DNA of 64,000 nucleotides from Bacillota bacterium. GTDB taxonomy: Bacteria > Bacillota > Clostridia > Acetivibrionales > DSM-1351. Both the position numbers and the translations under genes were made by a program. Shown here piece by piece: positions 33,051 to 41,355 of this stretch. The stretch lies in assembly GCA_023400235.1 (NCBI GenBank), contig JAEXFI010000024.1:62001-126000 (forward strand). Reading direction: 5' to 3'. Numbering within the stretch: position 1 is the first letter of the stretch; every line of letters begins with the position of its first letter. The notes under the pieces were generated by a model, which made no database searches, was not told the DNA's origin, and saw nothing but the letters and a program-made list of their open reading frames with translations.

Positions 33051-34361
33051 CTATTTATCCGAGCAGAACTCAACTGCCTCTCCGGCAAGTATTTTGTTGG
33101 TGGTTCTCATGGCACACATTTTCCCGCACATGGAGCAGGAATGCTTATCGGCAGGAGGCGCACTTTCAAAATATGCCCTGGCCTTTTCTCCGTCTATTGC
33201 ATAGGAGAACATTTCCTCCCAGTCTATTCTGCGCCTGGCATCACTCATTTTGTTGTCAATCTCCCGGGCGTGGGGGATACCCTTTGCAATGTCGGCTGCA
33301 TGGGCTGCAATTCTCGAAGCCACAATGCCTTCCCTTACATCCTTAAGGTCGGGCAGCCGCAAATGCTCGGCAGGTGTCACATAGCACAGGAAGTCGGCTC
33401 CGTTTGCGGCCGCTATTGCTCCTCCAATAGCAGAAGTTATATGGTCATAGCCCGGCGCGATATCCGTTACCAAAGGCCCCAATACATAGAAAGGCGCTCC
33501 GTGGCACAGCCTCTTCTGTATGGCCATATTTGCGGCAATCTCATTCAATGCCATATGTCCGGGGCCTTCCACCATTACCTGCACATCCTTTTCCCAGGCA
33601 CGCTTTGTAAGACTTCCAAGCTCTATGAGCTCACTGAGCTGTCCTGCATCCGAGCTGTCATGTATGCTTCCGGGTCTCAGGGCATCTCCAAGACTGATTG
33701 TTACATCATATTCCCTGAGTATTTCCAGAAATTCGTCATAGAACTCATAAAAGGGGTTCTCATTTCCTGTCATCTCCATCCAGGCAAACAGCAGGGAACC
33801 TCCCCGGGACACAATGTTGGTGAGCCTTTTGGAGCGTTTGAAGCACTCAACCGCCCTTTTGTTTATACCTGCATGTATGGTCATGAAATCCACTCCTTCT
33901 ATTGCATGAGCTTCCACAACCCTTAAGAAATCCTTTGCCTTTATTTCCATCAAATCCTTTTCCAGATAACCTATGGCATCATACATGGGCACAGTTCCTA
34001 TCATTGCAGGTGAACGCTCCACCAACTGCTTCCTGAAGGTATTCGTCTTCCCGTAATTGCTCAAATCCATAATGGCCTCTACACCGAATTTTATGGACAT
34101 ATCAACCTTTTCCAGCTCTTTTGTGTAGTCGGCACAGTCGCCTGAAATACCCAGATTGACATTAATCTTGGTTCTGAGCCCTTCCCCTATACCCTCCGGG
34201 CTCAAGGACTTGTGGTGAATGTTGGCGGGAATTGCAACCCTTCCGCAGGCCACCAGTGACCTTAGCTTTTCAGCCTCCATGTACTCCTTTTCAGCCACTA
34301 TGGCCATTTCCCTGGTAATGATTCCTTTTCTCGCAGCTTCCATCTGGGTTTTATATGACAT
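33051..34361 (-). CDS. thiC: Phosphomethylpyrimidine synthase
   Basis: 436 residues, the short clostridial/archaeal-length ThiC. VNLGISGDCADY, GVDFMTIHAGI, SRGGSLLFAWM, DVTISLGDALRPGS, QVMVEGPGH and YVLGPLVTDIAPGYDHI line the active site, and a C-terminal HSCSMCGKMCAM holds the Cys triad for the radical SAM cluster. It converts AIR to HMP phosphate. AGGAG precedes the ATG. Second gene of the thi operon behind the TPP riboswitches. Confidence 0.97.
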   Translation of the reverse strand: MSYKTQMEAARKGIITREMAIVAEKEYMEAEKLRSLVACGRVAIPANIHHKSLSPEGIGEGLRTKINVNLGISGDCADYTKELEKVDMSIKFGVEAIMDLSNYGKTNTFRKQLVERSPAMIGTVPMYDAIGYLEKDLMEIKAKDFLRVVEAHAIEGVDFMTIHAGINKRAVECFKRSKRLTNIVSRGGSLLFAWMEMTGNENPFYEFYDEFLEILREYDVTISLGDALRPGSIHDSSDAGQLSELIELGSLTKRAWEKDVQVMVEGPGHMALNEIAANMAIQKRLCHGAPFYVLGPLVTDIAPGYDHITSAIGGAIAAANGADFLCYVTPAEHLRLPDLKDVREGIVASRIAAHAADIAKGIPHAREIDNKMSDARRRIDWEEMFSYAIDGEKARAYFESAPPADKHSCSMCGKMCAMRTTNKILAGEAVEFCSDK

Positions 34362-34377
34362 ATTGTTCTCCTCTCGT

Positions 34378-34413
34378 GCGGGCTGGAATGAGCAGTTCAG
34401 CTCCGCTTCCCGC
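34378..34413. other. GC-rich hairpin between thiD and thiC
   Basis: GCGGG...CCCGC with an inner GAGC/GCTC stem, in the 94-bp gap before thiC and just upstream of its ribosome site. It may tune thiC translation or RNA stability; no ligand-binding motif is seen. Confidence 0.4.
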
Positions 34414-34455
34414 CTGCCGCTAAAATTTGGGTTATATTCTCAATTGCTCCGGTCC

Positions 34456-35262
34456 TTAAACAGTAGTTGAAAGGCCTTCCTTATACAGCTTGTAAAAGTG
34501 ATTTGTGGGTCCGTGCCCCTTTCCTATGTCAAGGGAGTGCTCTATTGCCATGGTCACATATTCCTTGGCCTTTTCAACAGCAAGTCGGCAATCCATTCCC
34601 AGAGCAAGGTTTGCAGCAATAGCTGACGACAGGGTGCAGCCGGTGCCGTGAGTGTTTTGGGTGGGTATTCTTCTGGTGCTGAAGCTGTGAAAATCACTGC
34701 CGTCAAAAAGTATATCTTCAGCATCGCCTTCTCTGTGGCCCCCCTTTATCAATACCTTCCGGGCTCCCATTTTATGTATGCTTTGGGCGGCTTTCTTCAA
34801 ATCAGCCTCTCCAGAAATTATCATTCCTGTAATGGCTTCCGCCTCCGGAATGTTGGGAGTGAGCATATCCGCAAGTGGAATCAGCTCCTTAATAAAGAAT
34901 TCAAGTGCATTTTCCTTCATCAGAGCGTGTCCGCCCTTAGCAAGCATCACAGGGTCTATTACCACATTTCCCGGCATGTATGCCCTGAGACTTCCGCTTA
35001 CAGCCCTCATGCATTCCCTTCCTGACAGCATCCCGATTTTAACAGCATCCACCTCAATGTCTTCAAATACCGCCTCTATCTGCTTCTCAATAATATCAGG
35101 CCGTATATCCTGAATATCTATTACACGGCAGGTATTTTCCGCAACTACGGAGACCACCACACTCATTCCATAGACCCCGTGGGCCGAAAAGGTTTTCAAA
35201 TCCGCCTGAATACCCGCACCACCGCTGCAATCCGAGCCGGCAATGGTCAATACCTTTTTCAT
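34456..35262 (-). CDS. thiD: Hydroxymethylpyrimidine/phosphomethylpyrimidine kinase
   Basis: 268 residues. VLTIAGSDCSGGAGIQADLKT at the start is cut here to its core TIAGSDCSGGAGIQADLK; further on are AVKIGMLSG, VIDPVMLAKGGHALM, TPNIPEAEAITGM and the ATP/anion-hole HGTGCTLSSAIAA. It phosphorylates HMP and HMP phosphate. The ATG at 35262 follows GGGAGG; a start at 35280 would include that site. First gene of the thiDCME operon. Confidence 0.97.
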   Translation of the reverse strand: MKKVLTIAGSDCSGGAGIQADLKTFSAHGVYGMSVVVSVVAENTCRVIDIQDIRPDIIEKQIEAVFEDIEVDAVKIGMLSGRECMRAVSGSLRAYMPGNVVIDPVMLAKGGHALMKENALEFFIKELIPLADMLTPNIPEAEAITGMIISGEADLKKAAQSIHKMGARKVLIKGGHREGDAEDILFDGSDFHSFSTRRIPTQNTHGTGCTLSSAIAANLALGMDCRLAVEKAKEYVTMAIEHSLDIGKGHGPTNHFYKLYKEGLSTTV

Positions 35263-35304
35263 TATAAATCCTCCCTTCAAAACAGCTTCCTACGAATTTT
35301 TACA

Positions 35305-35455
35305 AATCAAAAAATGCTTACCCGTCACAGGCAAGCATAATAAATAATCCTACACATCACTTTGCTTCCCTTCAACGGTGTTAACCGACAGGTTCCAAGG
35401 GTCAGGTTCTACCTTCTCAACCATATGGTATTTCTAACATATGGTCCCCCCACAA
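35305..35455 (-). promoter_or_regulatory. TPP riboswitch with terminator, proximal copy
   Basis: The aptamer runs on the minus strand from the GGGGGGACC start at about 35453 to GGGAAGC at 35364, with TTGAGA, ACCCTTGGAACCTG and TTAACACCG, the THI-box landmarks. It is followed by a terminator stem ATGCTTGCC/GGGTAAGCAT and six T residues (35309-35338). With TPP bound, transcription into thiD should stop. Confidence 0.95.
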
Positions 35456-35477
35456 ATAAATTAAGTTGTTTTAACAA

Positions 35478-35623
35478 CAAGAAATTTGCTGCGCAAATCC
35501 GTTTAGTGCCCCATTTAAGTTTCTACAGATGCTCAGCAAATTGTCTTGTTCGCTAGGAGGCACTACTGCCCCCTTCGATGAACCCCCACCAAAACGGAAA
35601 TGGGAATCCCCTTTTCAGACCCC
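35478..35623. repeat. Copy B of the large inverted-repeat element, between the two riboswitches
   Basis: CAAGAAATTTGCTG (35478-35491) pairs with CAGCAAATTGTCTTG (35534-35548), one bulge, then TTCGCTAGG. Unlike copy A it has an extra segment of about 45 bp with a G/C-rich tract before the shared CCCCTTTTCAGACCC end. Its minus strand keeps a 48-codon open frame that I do not recognise. Confidence 0.65.
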
Positions 35624-35724
35624 GAGTATAGGAATTTATCAGTTGGAAATTTCCGGTGTATTGCTTATACTTTAGTAGTATCAACGCTTACAACTATATC
35701 CAATATATATAAATTCCTATACTC
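35624..35724. repeat. 101-bp segment with perfect 16-bp terminal inverted repeats
   Basis: GAGTATAGGAATTTAT and ATAAATTCCTATACTC are exact inverted arms enclosing about 69 bp. No target-site duplication is evident at the edges. It abuts repeat copy B on one side and the T run of the distal riboswitch terminator on the other. Could be a miniature mobile element or an RNA hairpin. Confidence 0.7.
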
Positions 35725-35873
35725 AAAAAAAACGCCTACCGTCAGTGGTAAACGCTCTAATCAAAAAATCCTTCGCTTCTTGATCCGTGCTTCCCTTCGA
35801 CGGTGTTAACCGACAGGTTCTAAGGGTCAGGTTCTACCTTCTCAACCTATGGTACATTTCATAGGTCCCCCCG
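35725..35873 (-). promoter_or_regulatory. TPP riboswitch with terminator, distal copy
   Basis: A second aptamer on the minus strand, 35873 to 35789, nearly identical in core to the proximal one (TTGAGA, ACCCTTAGAACCTG, TTAACACCG, GAAGGGAAGC). It is followed by its own terminator, AGCGTTTACC/GGTAGGCGTT plus eight T (35725-35756). The P3-like stem loop differs, so the two are diverged duplicates, not an assembly repeat. Confidence 0.95.
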
Positions 35874-35954
35874 CAACTGTTTATTGAATTTTAACACATT
35901 CCTGATTATATGTAAAGGAATTTACGGAGCAGGATTGAGTCAAGGTTACCTGCT

Positions 35955-36374
35955 CTAGCTGCTGTACAGGGGCTTCATCATAAATCTCCCCTCTTCCGCC
36001 TTACCAAAGCCAAAGCCTTCATATAAGCCATGGGCATCTCTTGTGGCCAGTATACCTCTTATGTTCCTGTATTTCTCCGAGCACACCACGCTTTCAACAA
36101 GCTTTTTGCCCAACCCTTTTCCTCTGTGCGCTTCCGCTATGACTACGTCACACAGCCAGAACATGGTGGCATTGTCTGAAACCACTCTGGCAAAGCCCAC
36201 CATTTCCCCTTCCAGATATACTCCATAGCAATCCGAGCTTTCTATGGAAACGCCTATCATTTCCTCGGTTCTGTCACTTGCCCAATAAGTCCCTGCCAGC
36301 AGTTCCTTTATCCTGAAAATCGACAGCAGGGCTTTATCGTCACTCACTTTGTATTCTCCAAAAACAAGCTCCAT
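35955..36374 (-). CDS. GNAT-family N-acetyltransferase
   Basis: 139 residues. The acetyl-CoA loop is EAHRGKGLGKKLVESV (R/Q-x-x-G-x-G/A form), preceded by VGFARVVSDNATMFWLCDVVI and followed by ILATRDAHGLYEGFGF. This is close to the YjhQ/YjdJ-like GNATs of Firmicutes. Acceptor unknown. The ATG at 36374 lies just after AGGAGG. Confidence 0.92.
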   Translation of the reverse strand: MELVFGEYKVSDDKALLSIFRIKELLAGTYWASDRTEEMIGVSIESSDCYGVYLEGEMVGFARVVSDNATMFWLCDVVIAEAHRGKGLGKKLVESVVCSEKYRNIRGILATRDAHGLYEGFGFGKAEEGRFMMKPLYSS

Positions 36375-36492
36375 GGCAGCCTCCTCTTTAGCATAATAAA
36401 ACAAATATAATTTGTGAATTTTATATATTATTATATATCACACACAAAAAAAATGATAGGAACGAGCCTACCATTTTTCATTTATCACTTGA

Positions 36493-36888
36493 TTATACTG
36501 CATTATGAACAAATGAAGCTATACTGCTTAAGGGTATATCCGTTACTGATCCAACATTGTATACAGGGGTTCCGCCTCCGCCGCCATAGCCTCCGCCATA
36601 ATTCTGGTTGAAGTTGCAGCCATATCCGCTGTTGCATCCGCCGTATCCATGGCTGTTTGCATTATCACCCACGTCGCCGTATCCGCAGGAATTTCCCAAC
36701 GAACATCCCGGAGCAGGACCAATTCTGGTAATCAGTCTGACAAAACACTCGTTAACCCCTAATATTACCCCGGTAAATCCACAACCGGACTGTCCTCCAC
36801 TTTTTGTGAAAATAGTTACAGTCTCACCTATATATTTTGACAGCAGGTGGCAAAAATTATCATTACAACCAAAGTTACCGTCTCCCAT
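36493..36888 (-). CDS. Cys/Gly-rich small protein, possible spore-surface component
   Basis: 131 residues. Residues 1-60 look like a small LSm/SH3-type beta barrel (YIGETVTIFTKSGG, then GFTGVILGVNECFVRLI). Residues 63-108 are low complexity with many Cys, Gly, Asn and Tyr (NSHGYGGCNSGYGCN), and a short hydrophobic end follows. About ten Cys suggest crosslinking or metal binding. Similar barrel-plus-repeat proteins in clostridia are thought to be spore associated, but that is recollection. AGGAG precedes the ATG. Confidence 0.6.
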   Translation of the reverse strand: MGDGNFGCNDNFCHLLSKYIGETVTIFTKSGGQSGCGFTGVILGVNECFVRLITRIGPAPGCSLGNSCGYGDVGDNANSHGYGGCNSGYGCNFNQNYGGGYGGGGGTPVYNVGSVTDIPLSSIASFVHNAV

Positions 36889-36982
36889 ATTATTAAGCTC
36901 CTTTCTTTATTGTACTACTACTTAATAACAATTTATGTTAACTCTTATGAAAGTGTTACAGGGAAACGAAAATTTTTAACCG

Positions 36983-37567
36983 CTACCTGCCCGAAAGAAC
37001 CCCCTCATGCCAGTGGGCACGGCAAAGACTGATGTACCTGTCATTTCCGCCAACCTCCACCTGTTCGCCCTCTTTTAATATTTTATCCCCCTGGTATCGT
37101 GCATTCATTATAGCCTTCCTGCCGCACCAGCATACAGTCTTTACTTCTTCAATAGTGTCGGCCCAGGCAAGCAGATACTGACTCCCCTCAAACAGCTCGC
37201 CTCTGAAGTCCGCTCTCAGTCCGTAGCAAATGACAGGAATCCCTTCCCCATCTACAAGCCTTGTCAAATGATACACCTGCTGCCTTGTGAGGAACTGAGC
37301 CTCATCTATGATTACGCAGCTTATCTCCGAAAGTTCTTTTATATAAGCCTGAACAAGTTCATATATATTGCTGTCCCTATGTACAAGCAGGCATTCTTCG
37401 GTAAGGCCGGCCCGGGATTTGATAATACAGCCGCTTTCCCGGTTATCCACGGAGGGCTTTAACAGCAGGACCTTCTGCCCTCTTTCCTCATAGTTATACT
37501 TGACCATAAGTGCGTTGGCAGTTTTTGAACTGTTCATGGCACCATATCTGAAATACAATTTAGCCAT
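36983..37567 (-). CDS. tdk: Thymidine kinase (type II)
   Basis: 194 residues. P-loop YGAMNSSKTANAL near the start, VIIDEAQFLTRQQVYHL with the catalytic Glu, LRADFRGELFEGS lasso region and the zinc ligands CWCGRKA and CRAHW. It makes dTMP from thymidine. The P-loop has NSSKT where many have FSGKT, as in other clostridial enzymes. ATG at 37567 after GGGGG. Confidence 0.96.
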   Translation of the reverse strand: MAKLYFRYGAMNSSKTANALMVKYNYEERGQKVLLLKPSVDNRESGCIIKSRAGLTEECLLVHRDSNIYELVQAYIKELSEISCVIIDEAQFLTRQQVYHLTRLVDGEGIPVICYGLRADFRGELFEGSQYLLAWADTIEEVKTVCWCGRKAIMNARYQGDKILKEGEQVEVGGNDRYISLCRAHWHEGVLSGR

Positions 37568-37665
37568 AGCTACCCCCAAATTCTTTTGTGGTCATCCGTT
37601 TCTGATGTTACAGACCACTAGTAGATTTACCATAATAGTATATCCTATTTCAAAAACTGTTAAAA

Positions 37666-38640
37666 TCAGCAGGTGGCAAATTTTCTGAAATCCCCTGCCA
37701 GCTCAAGACCTGTATTCACTCCCATGTCGTGAAATACAAGCTTTCCAGACTTTTCAACAAGCCTGGCCTCCACAGTTGACATAATGGATTCAGTTATTTC
37801 CACCTCCATCAGCCCTTTTTTCGGAGCCTTCAGCATTCCGCCCGGGCCCACTGCAGCCTTAAGACAGAGGACATGCCTGGGGTCCTCTATTTCAATATTC
37901 AGAACCCTCTCGTCAATTTTCAGTTCTCTTACTCTGGCTCCTGTATAGGTTGCAAACCTGAAAAAACAGTCTCCAAGCTTCAGAAAGGCTATAAGGCCGT
38001 CAAATTCACGGCCCAGCCATGGAATGGACGCAATTGAAAACATAAGTGATGTATCCCGGGTCTTAAAGCTGTTGGACTGGAGCCATATCCAGGAATGAGG
38101 AAAGGATTTGCCCCAGTCCTTTTCAACATAGCCGCTGCCCTCATTAAAATCAACCTGCTTCCCGTTATAGTTTATAAAGCCCTTAAGTCGGCTGTGGATA
38201 TTGATAATCCCATGATGACATTCCATAAAGGGTACAAAGGAAAAGGGGCCCATTATCCCCGGATTCCACAGCCGCTTGGGAAAAGGCACTATATCTGTGA
38301 AAGTTACTTCACCATAAATGGACGTATTATCTGACTTTAACTCCAGTTTCATTCCGGTTCTTGTAAAATAATTGTGCATAATACCTATTTCTAGCTCTCT
38401 ATCCGAATAGGAAAACTCTTTCCTGGGAAAGTTGAAATACTCTGTGTAGCCTGTTTTTCCATCAATAAACTGGATAAAAGCGTGCTCCCTGCTTTTAGAA
38501 ACGGCTACCCCCGGTATAACTGCAATAATATTATCAGAGACCTTATCAATTATTTTATAATACCAGCCCTCAAAATAATTGTTATGTCTGTATTTGCCCT
38601 GAAATATCTCAGGGTTGAAAATCCTCTTTATCGGGTACAT
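37666..38640 (-). CDS. Tocopherol-cyclase-like family protein
   Basis: 324 residues. KYRHNNYFEGWYYKII at the start, FPKRLWNPGIMGPFSFVPFMECHHG in the middle (shown cut: PGIMGPFSFVPFMECHHG) and EGSGYVEKDWGKSFPHSWIW are hallmarks of the tocopherol-cyclase-like family found in many clostridia, where no tocopherol is made. The fold is a lipocalin/calycin-type pair of barrels; the real ligand is unknown. ATG at 38640 after GGAGG; a longer frame begins at 38706. Confidence 0.85.
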   Translation of the reverse strand: MYPIKRIFNPEIFQGKYRHNNYFEGWYYKIIDKVSDNIIAVIPGVAVSKSREHAFIQFIDGKTGYTEYFNFPRKEFSYSDRELEIGIMHNYFTRTGMKLELKSDNTSIYGEVTFTDIVPFPKRLWNPGIMGPFSFVPFMECHHGIINIHSRLKGFINYNGKQVDFNEGSGYVEKDWGKSFPHSWIWLQSNSFKTRDTSLMFSIASIPWLGREFDGLIAFLKLGDCFFRFATYTGARVRELKIDERVLNIEIEDPRHVLCLKAAVGPGGMLKAPKKGLMEVEITESIMSTVEARLVEKSGKLVFHDMGVNTGLELAGDFRKFATC

Positions 38641-38740
38641 GCATTCCTCCGTCCACATAGTTGCTATGTGGGAGTTTCCCCAATAAAATATCACCTTATT
38701 CCTCATAAATACAATTTCTGCTTCACCACCAAAATATTAA

Positions 38741-38776
38741 AGGGCGGTTCAACCCTTGGTTTGGTCAAACCGCCCT
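38741..38776 (-). terminator. Terminator between the fur-family gene and the cyclase-like gene
   Basis: AGGGCGGTT and AACCGCCCT with a GGTTTGGTC-containing loop; TTT then TTTT follow on the minus strand. Probably ends the feo/fur transcript. Confidence 0.65.
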
Positions 38777-38791
38777 GCTAGCTTGTTTAAT

Positions 38792-39241
38792 TTATTTTGA
38801 ATCTCTGCATTTGCTGCAAAGGCCATAAAACTGTACTCTATGATCCTTTACCAGAAAACCGTTTTTTTTGAGAATCTCCTCCTCAAGTGAATCCAGCAAA
38901 TCCTCCTCTACCTCCGAAACCAAACCGCAGGAGCTGCAGATCAAATGGTGATGCCTGTGGTCCTCATTTGGTTTCACCAGCTCGTATCTGCTGAACCCGT
39001 CATCGAAATCCAACTTGTGCACCAACCCCAGCTTATCCAGAAGTATCATGGTCCTATAAACTGTAGCAAGCCCTATCTCAGGATGTTTTATCTTTACCAT
39101 GTTAAATAGTTCCTCTGTGCTCACATGCTGGCCTGAACATTGAATCAAAGCTTCCAGAATAGCGGACCTCTGTCCTGTAAATTTATAGCCGCATTCCTTT
39201 AATTTTTCCTTCAAAAAGCCACTATCACCAGTATTCAACAA
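38792..39241 (-). CDS. Fur-family metalloregulator
   Basis: 149 residues. Winged helix (KFTGQRSAILEALIQC, then GLATVYRTMILLDKLGLV), regulatory metal site in EDHRHHHLICSSCG, structural zinc site completed by LCSKC at the end. Fur, PerR and Zur share this layout; its place beside feoAB and the Fur-box-like sites upstream of feoA favour Fur. It starts with TTG after GGGGAG. It represses iron uptake when iron is present, by inference. Confidence 0.93.
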   Translation of the reverse strand: MLNTGDSGFLKEKLKECGYKFTGQRSAILEALIQCSGQHVSTEELFNMVKIKHPEIGLATVYRTMILLDKLGLVHKLDFDDGFSRYELVKPNEDHRHHHLICSSCGLVSEVEEDLLDSLEEEILKKNGFLVKDHRVQFYGLCSKCRDSK

Positions 39242-39252
39242 AAAAACTCCCC

Positions 39253-39423
39253 TCAGGTTTTTTTACAGGTTTTCCACAAAGAGCACCCCTTACAGTCTTC
39301 GCACCCCTTCTTTTCAAAATATATTTTACCACATCTTGGGCATTTTGTATTTGCTTTTTTTATGTCCTTCCCCTGCATTTCAGCTTCAAATGTATAACCG
39401 CACTCCTGGCATTTAACAGGCAT
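39253..39423 (-). CDS. Cys-rich mini-protein of the feo locus, 56 aa
   Basis: Eight Cys in 56 residues. A zinc-ribbon-like half (CQECGY near 5-10 and CPRCGK near 28-33) is followed by CEDCKGCSLWKTC at 41-53, a pattern that could bind an Fe-S cluster or zinc. AGGAGG lies eight bases before the ATG. It sits between feoB and the fur gene on the same strand, 12 bp before the TTG of fur, so it is part of that transcript. It may be a FeoC-like accessory factor; this is inferred from position and Cys spacing only. Confidence 0.65.
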   Translation of the reverse strand: MPVKCQECGYTFEAEMQGKDIKKANTKCPRCGKIYFEKKGCEDCKGCSLWKTCKKT

Positions 39424-39524
39424 TGCTTCAACCTCCTCCTGCTTCCTGACGCTTACAGCGCATTCCCTCCGCCTGGCCTACGCCTTTTGAAGGCTGTTTG
39501 TAAGTTTGTTTAAAAATGCTGAGT

Positions 39525-41333
39525 CTAAATAACGAACGCAGCCAGTATTCCTCCTGCCAGAAAAGCTATGGCGAAGCTCCCCAGCCATATGGCCGAGGCC
39601 TCAAGCTTTGATCTTTCCTTGAAAATCATTATTATGGATGCTACACACGGTACAAACAAGGTTATTGTAACAAGTGCCACCAGCATCTGTCCGTTGGTCA
39701 GTACCATGTGGCTCAATCCGGCAGCTCCAAAGTCCCTTCTTATTATACCCATTATGAAAACCACCGAAGCTTGTGCGGGAAGCTTCAGCCACTGGGTTGT
39801 CACAGGTGCTATGGCATTCTCTATGGCAGTCAGGGCTCCTGTGTACTGCAGAACAGTTATCAGCACCGCACCCATGGCAAATATGGGCGTTGCCTCAAGC
39901 AGGAAGGCCTTGGTCTTTACCAGTGTTTTCTTTAATACATTCCTTGCCTGTGGAAGCCTAATGGGAGGCAAATCTATAAACAGTGAAGTGGATTCACCCG
40001 GAAGAAATCTGTTCATAAGCACCCCGGCTATTCCAAAAATAAATATTAAAAGCAAGGTATAGCCGATGATATATTTAAAACCTAAGGGAGTCAGCAGCCC
40101 TATTATGACACCGAACTGGGCAGAGCAGGGAATTGTAAGCCCTAAAAGAAAAGTGGCAATAACCCTCTCTCTTCTGGAACCCAGCAATCTTGTTGTCATG
40201 GTAGCCATGGTAACACAGCCGAAGCCAAGTATCAGAGGAATAATAGCCCTTCCGTTCAAACCAACCCTGGACAGTGTTCTGTCCGACAATACCGCTATCC
40301 TTGGCAATAGGCCGGAATCCTCCAGCAAAGACATCATAAGATAAAACCCTATTGTCAAAGGAAGCAGCAAGCCCAGCATATATATTGGTGTCATGGTCAG
40401 AAGACCATAGTCACCTATAAACAGGCTGCCCACAAAGGAATTCCTGGGCATAAAACCCAGTAACCCTTCAATAAAAGGCTTATATATCCCTTCCATTACC
40501 GTTGCCTCGGTAAAGTCAACCACTATTTGCGCAATGAGCACTCCAATAAACCAGAACATGCCCGCCAGTATTGCTAAGAGTATGGGTATTCCGGTGACCG
40601 GCTTCAACATAAGTCTTCCAAGCCGGGTGCTGAAGCTTGCACCTGCAAAGGAGTCGGAAACCACTGCATTTATGATCTCATCAACTCTTTCTCTTCTTCT
40701 TTTATATATTTCATCACGGCGGCTGCCGGGCTGCAGTCCCGTTCTTCGGGATACTATCTCATCCTCTTCCAGCACCAGCAATGCCTCTGCCTCCGACACT
40801 CCGGAAGGAAGGAGCTCCTCCAGCAGTTCCTGAATTCCATCAGTCTTCCTGCCCTCTCTTGCATTTTTCAGATTCTTTCTTACCTCTTCCATTCCGGAGC
40901 CCTTTAAGGCAGAGGTTGCGTAAACCTCCACTCCAAGCTGCCTTGAAAGCTCATCCGTATCGATTTTTATACCGTTCTTTGCAGCTTCATCCATAAGGTT
41001 TACTGCCACAATCACATTTTTACCCATATCAATAAGCTGTTGGGTCAAAAATATGTCCCTCTGCATATGAACCGCATCTACAACATTCAATATAAGGTCT
41101 GCCTTGAGGATTACATCCCTGGCAACCCTCTCCTCATCATTAAAGGAGGATACGCCATATATTCCAGGAGTATCCTCTACTATATATTCTTCAAACCTTC
41201 CGCTGCTGATATCCACTGTGGTTCCCGGAAAATTTGAAACATCCACATATTTACCTGTAAGTGTATTGAAGAAAACCGATTTCCCCACATTCGGATTTCC
41301 CACCAAAACAAGATGTTTGGAATTTTGTTTCAT
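39525..41333 (-). CDS. feoB: Ferrous iron transport protein B
   Basis: 602 residues, short for FeoB. N-terminal GTPase: G1 GNPNVGKS near 10, G3 DTPG near 50, G4 NLMDEA near 118 (N-x-x-D type), then a helical GDI-like linker. Eight or so membrane helices follow, with GRFEEYI switch region earlier and MTRLLGSRRERVIATFL and IPCSAQFGVI in the gate domains. It takes up Fe2+ across the membrane. The ATG at 41333 follows GGGGG; 22 bp separate it from feoA. Confidence 0.96.
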   Translation of the reverse strand: MKQNSKHLVLVGNPNVGKSVFFNTLTGKYVDVSNFPGTTVDISSGRFEEYIVEDTPGIYGVSSFNDEERVARDVILKADLILNVVDAVHMQRDIFLTQQLIDMGKNVIVAVNLMDEAAKNGIKIDTDELSRQLGVEVYATSALKGSGMEEVRKNLKNAREGRKTDGIQELLEELLPSGVSEAEALLVLEEDEIVSRRTGLQPGSRRDEIYKRRRERVDEIINAVVSDSFAGASFSTRLGRLMLKPVTGIPILLAILAGMFWFIGVLIAQIVVDFTEATVMEGIYKPFIEGLLGFMPRNSFVGSLFIGDYGLLTMTPIYMLGLLLPLTIGFYLMMSLLEDSGLLPRIAVLSDRTLSRVGLNGRAIIPLILGFGCVTMATMTTRLLGSRRERVIATFLLGLTIPCSAQFGVIIGLLTPLGFKYIIGYTLLLIFIFGIAGVLMNRFLPGESTSLFIDLPPIRLPQARNVLKKTLVKTKAFLLEATPIFAMGAVLITVLQYTGALTAIENAIAPVTTQWLKLPAQASVVFIMGIIRRDFGAAGLSHMVLTNGQMLVALVTITLFVPCVASIIMIFKERSKLEASAIWLGSFAIAFLAGGILAAFVI

Positions 41334-41355
41334 ATGGACCCCCATACGTCAAGTA

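Noticed and set aside
33141..33926. A 261-codon plus-strand frame across thiC
   Set aside because: It lies wholly inside a confidently assigned gene on the other strand and has no ribosome site or recognisable motif.
34378..34413. Relation between the thiD-thiC hairpin and the GC-rich island after gpr
   Set aside because: They share a GGGCTGGAAT 10-mer but nothing around it aligns; likely chance between GC-rich segments.
39424..39524. Fourth copy of the hairpin + Shine-Dalgarno element before the feo mini-protein
   Set aside because: It has GC hairpins and an AGGAGG but none of the shared blocks; similarity is too weak.
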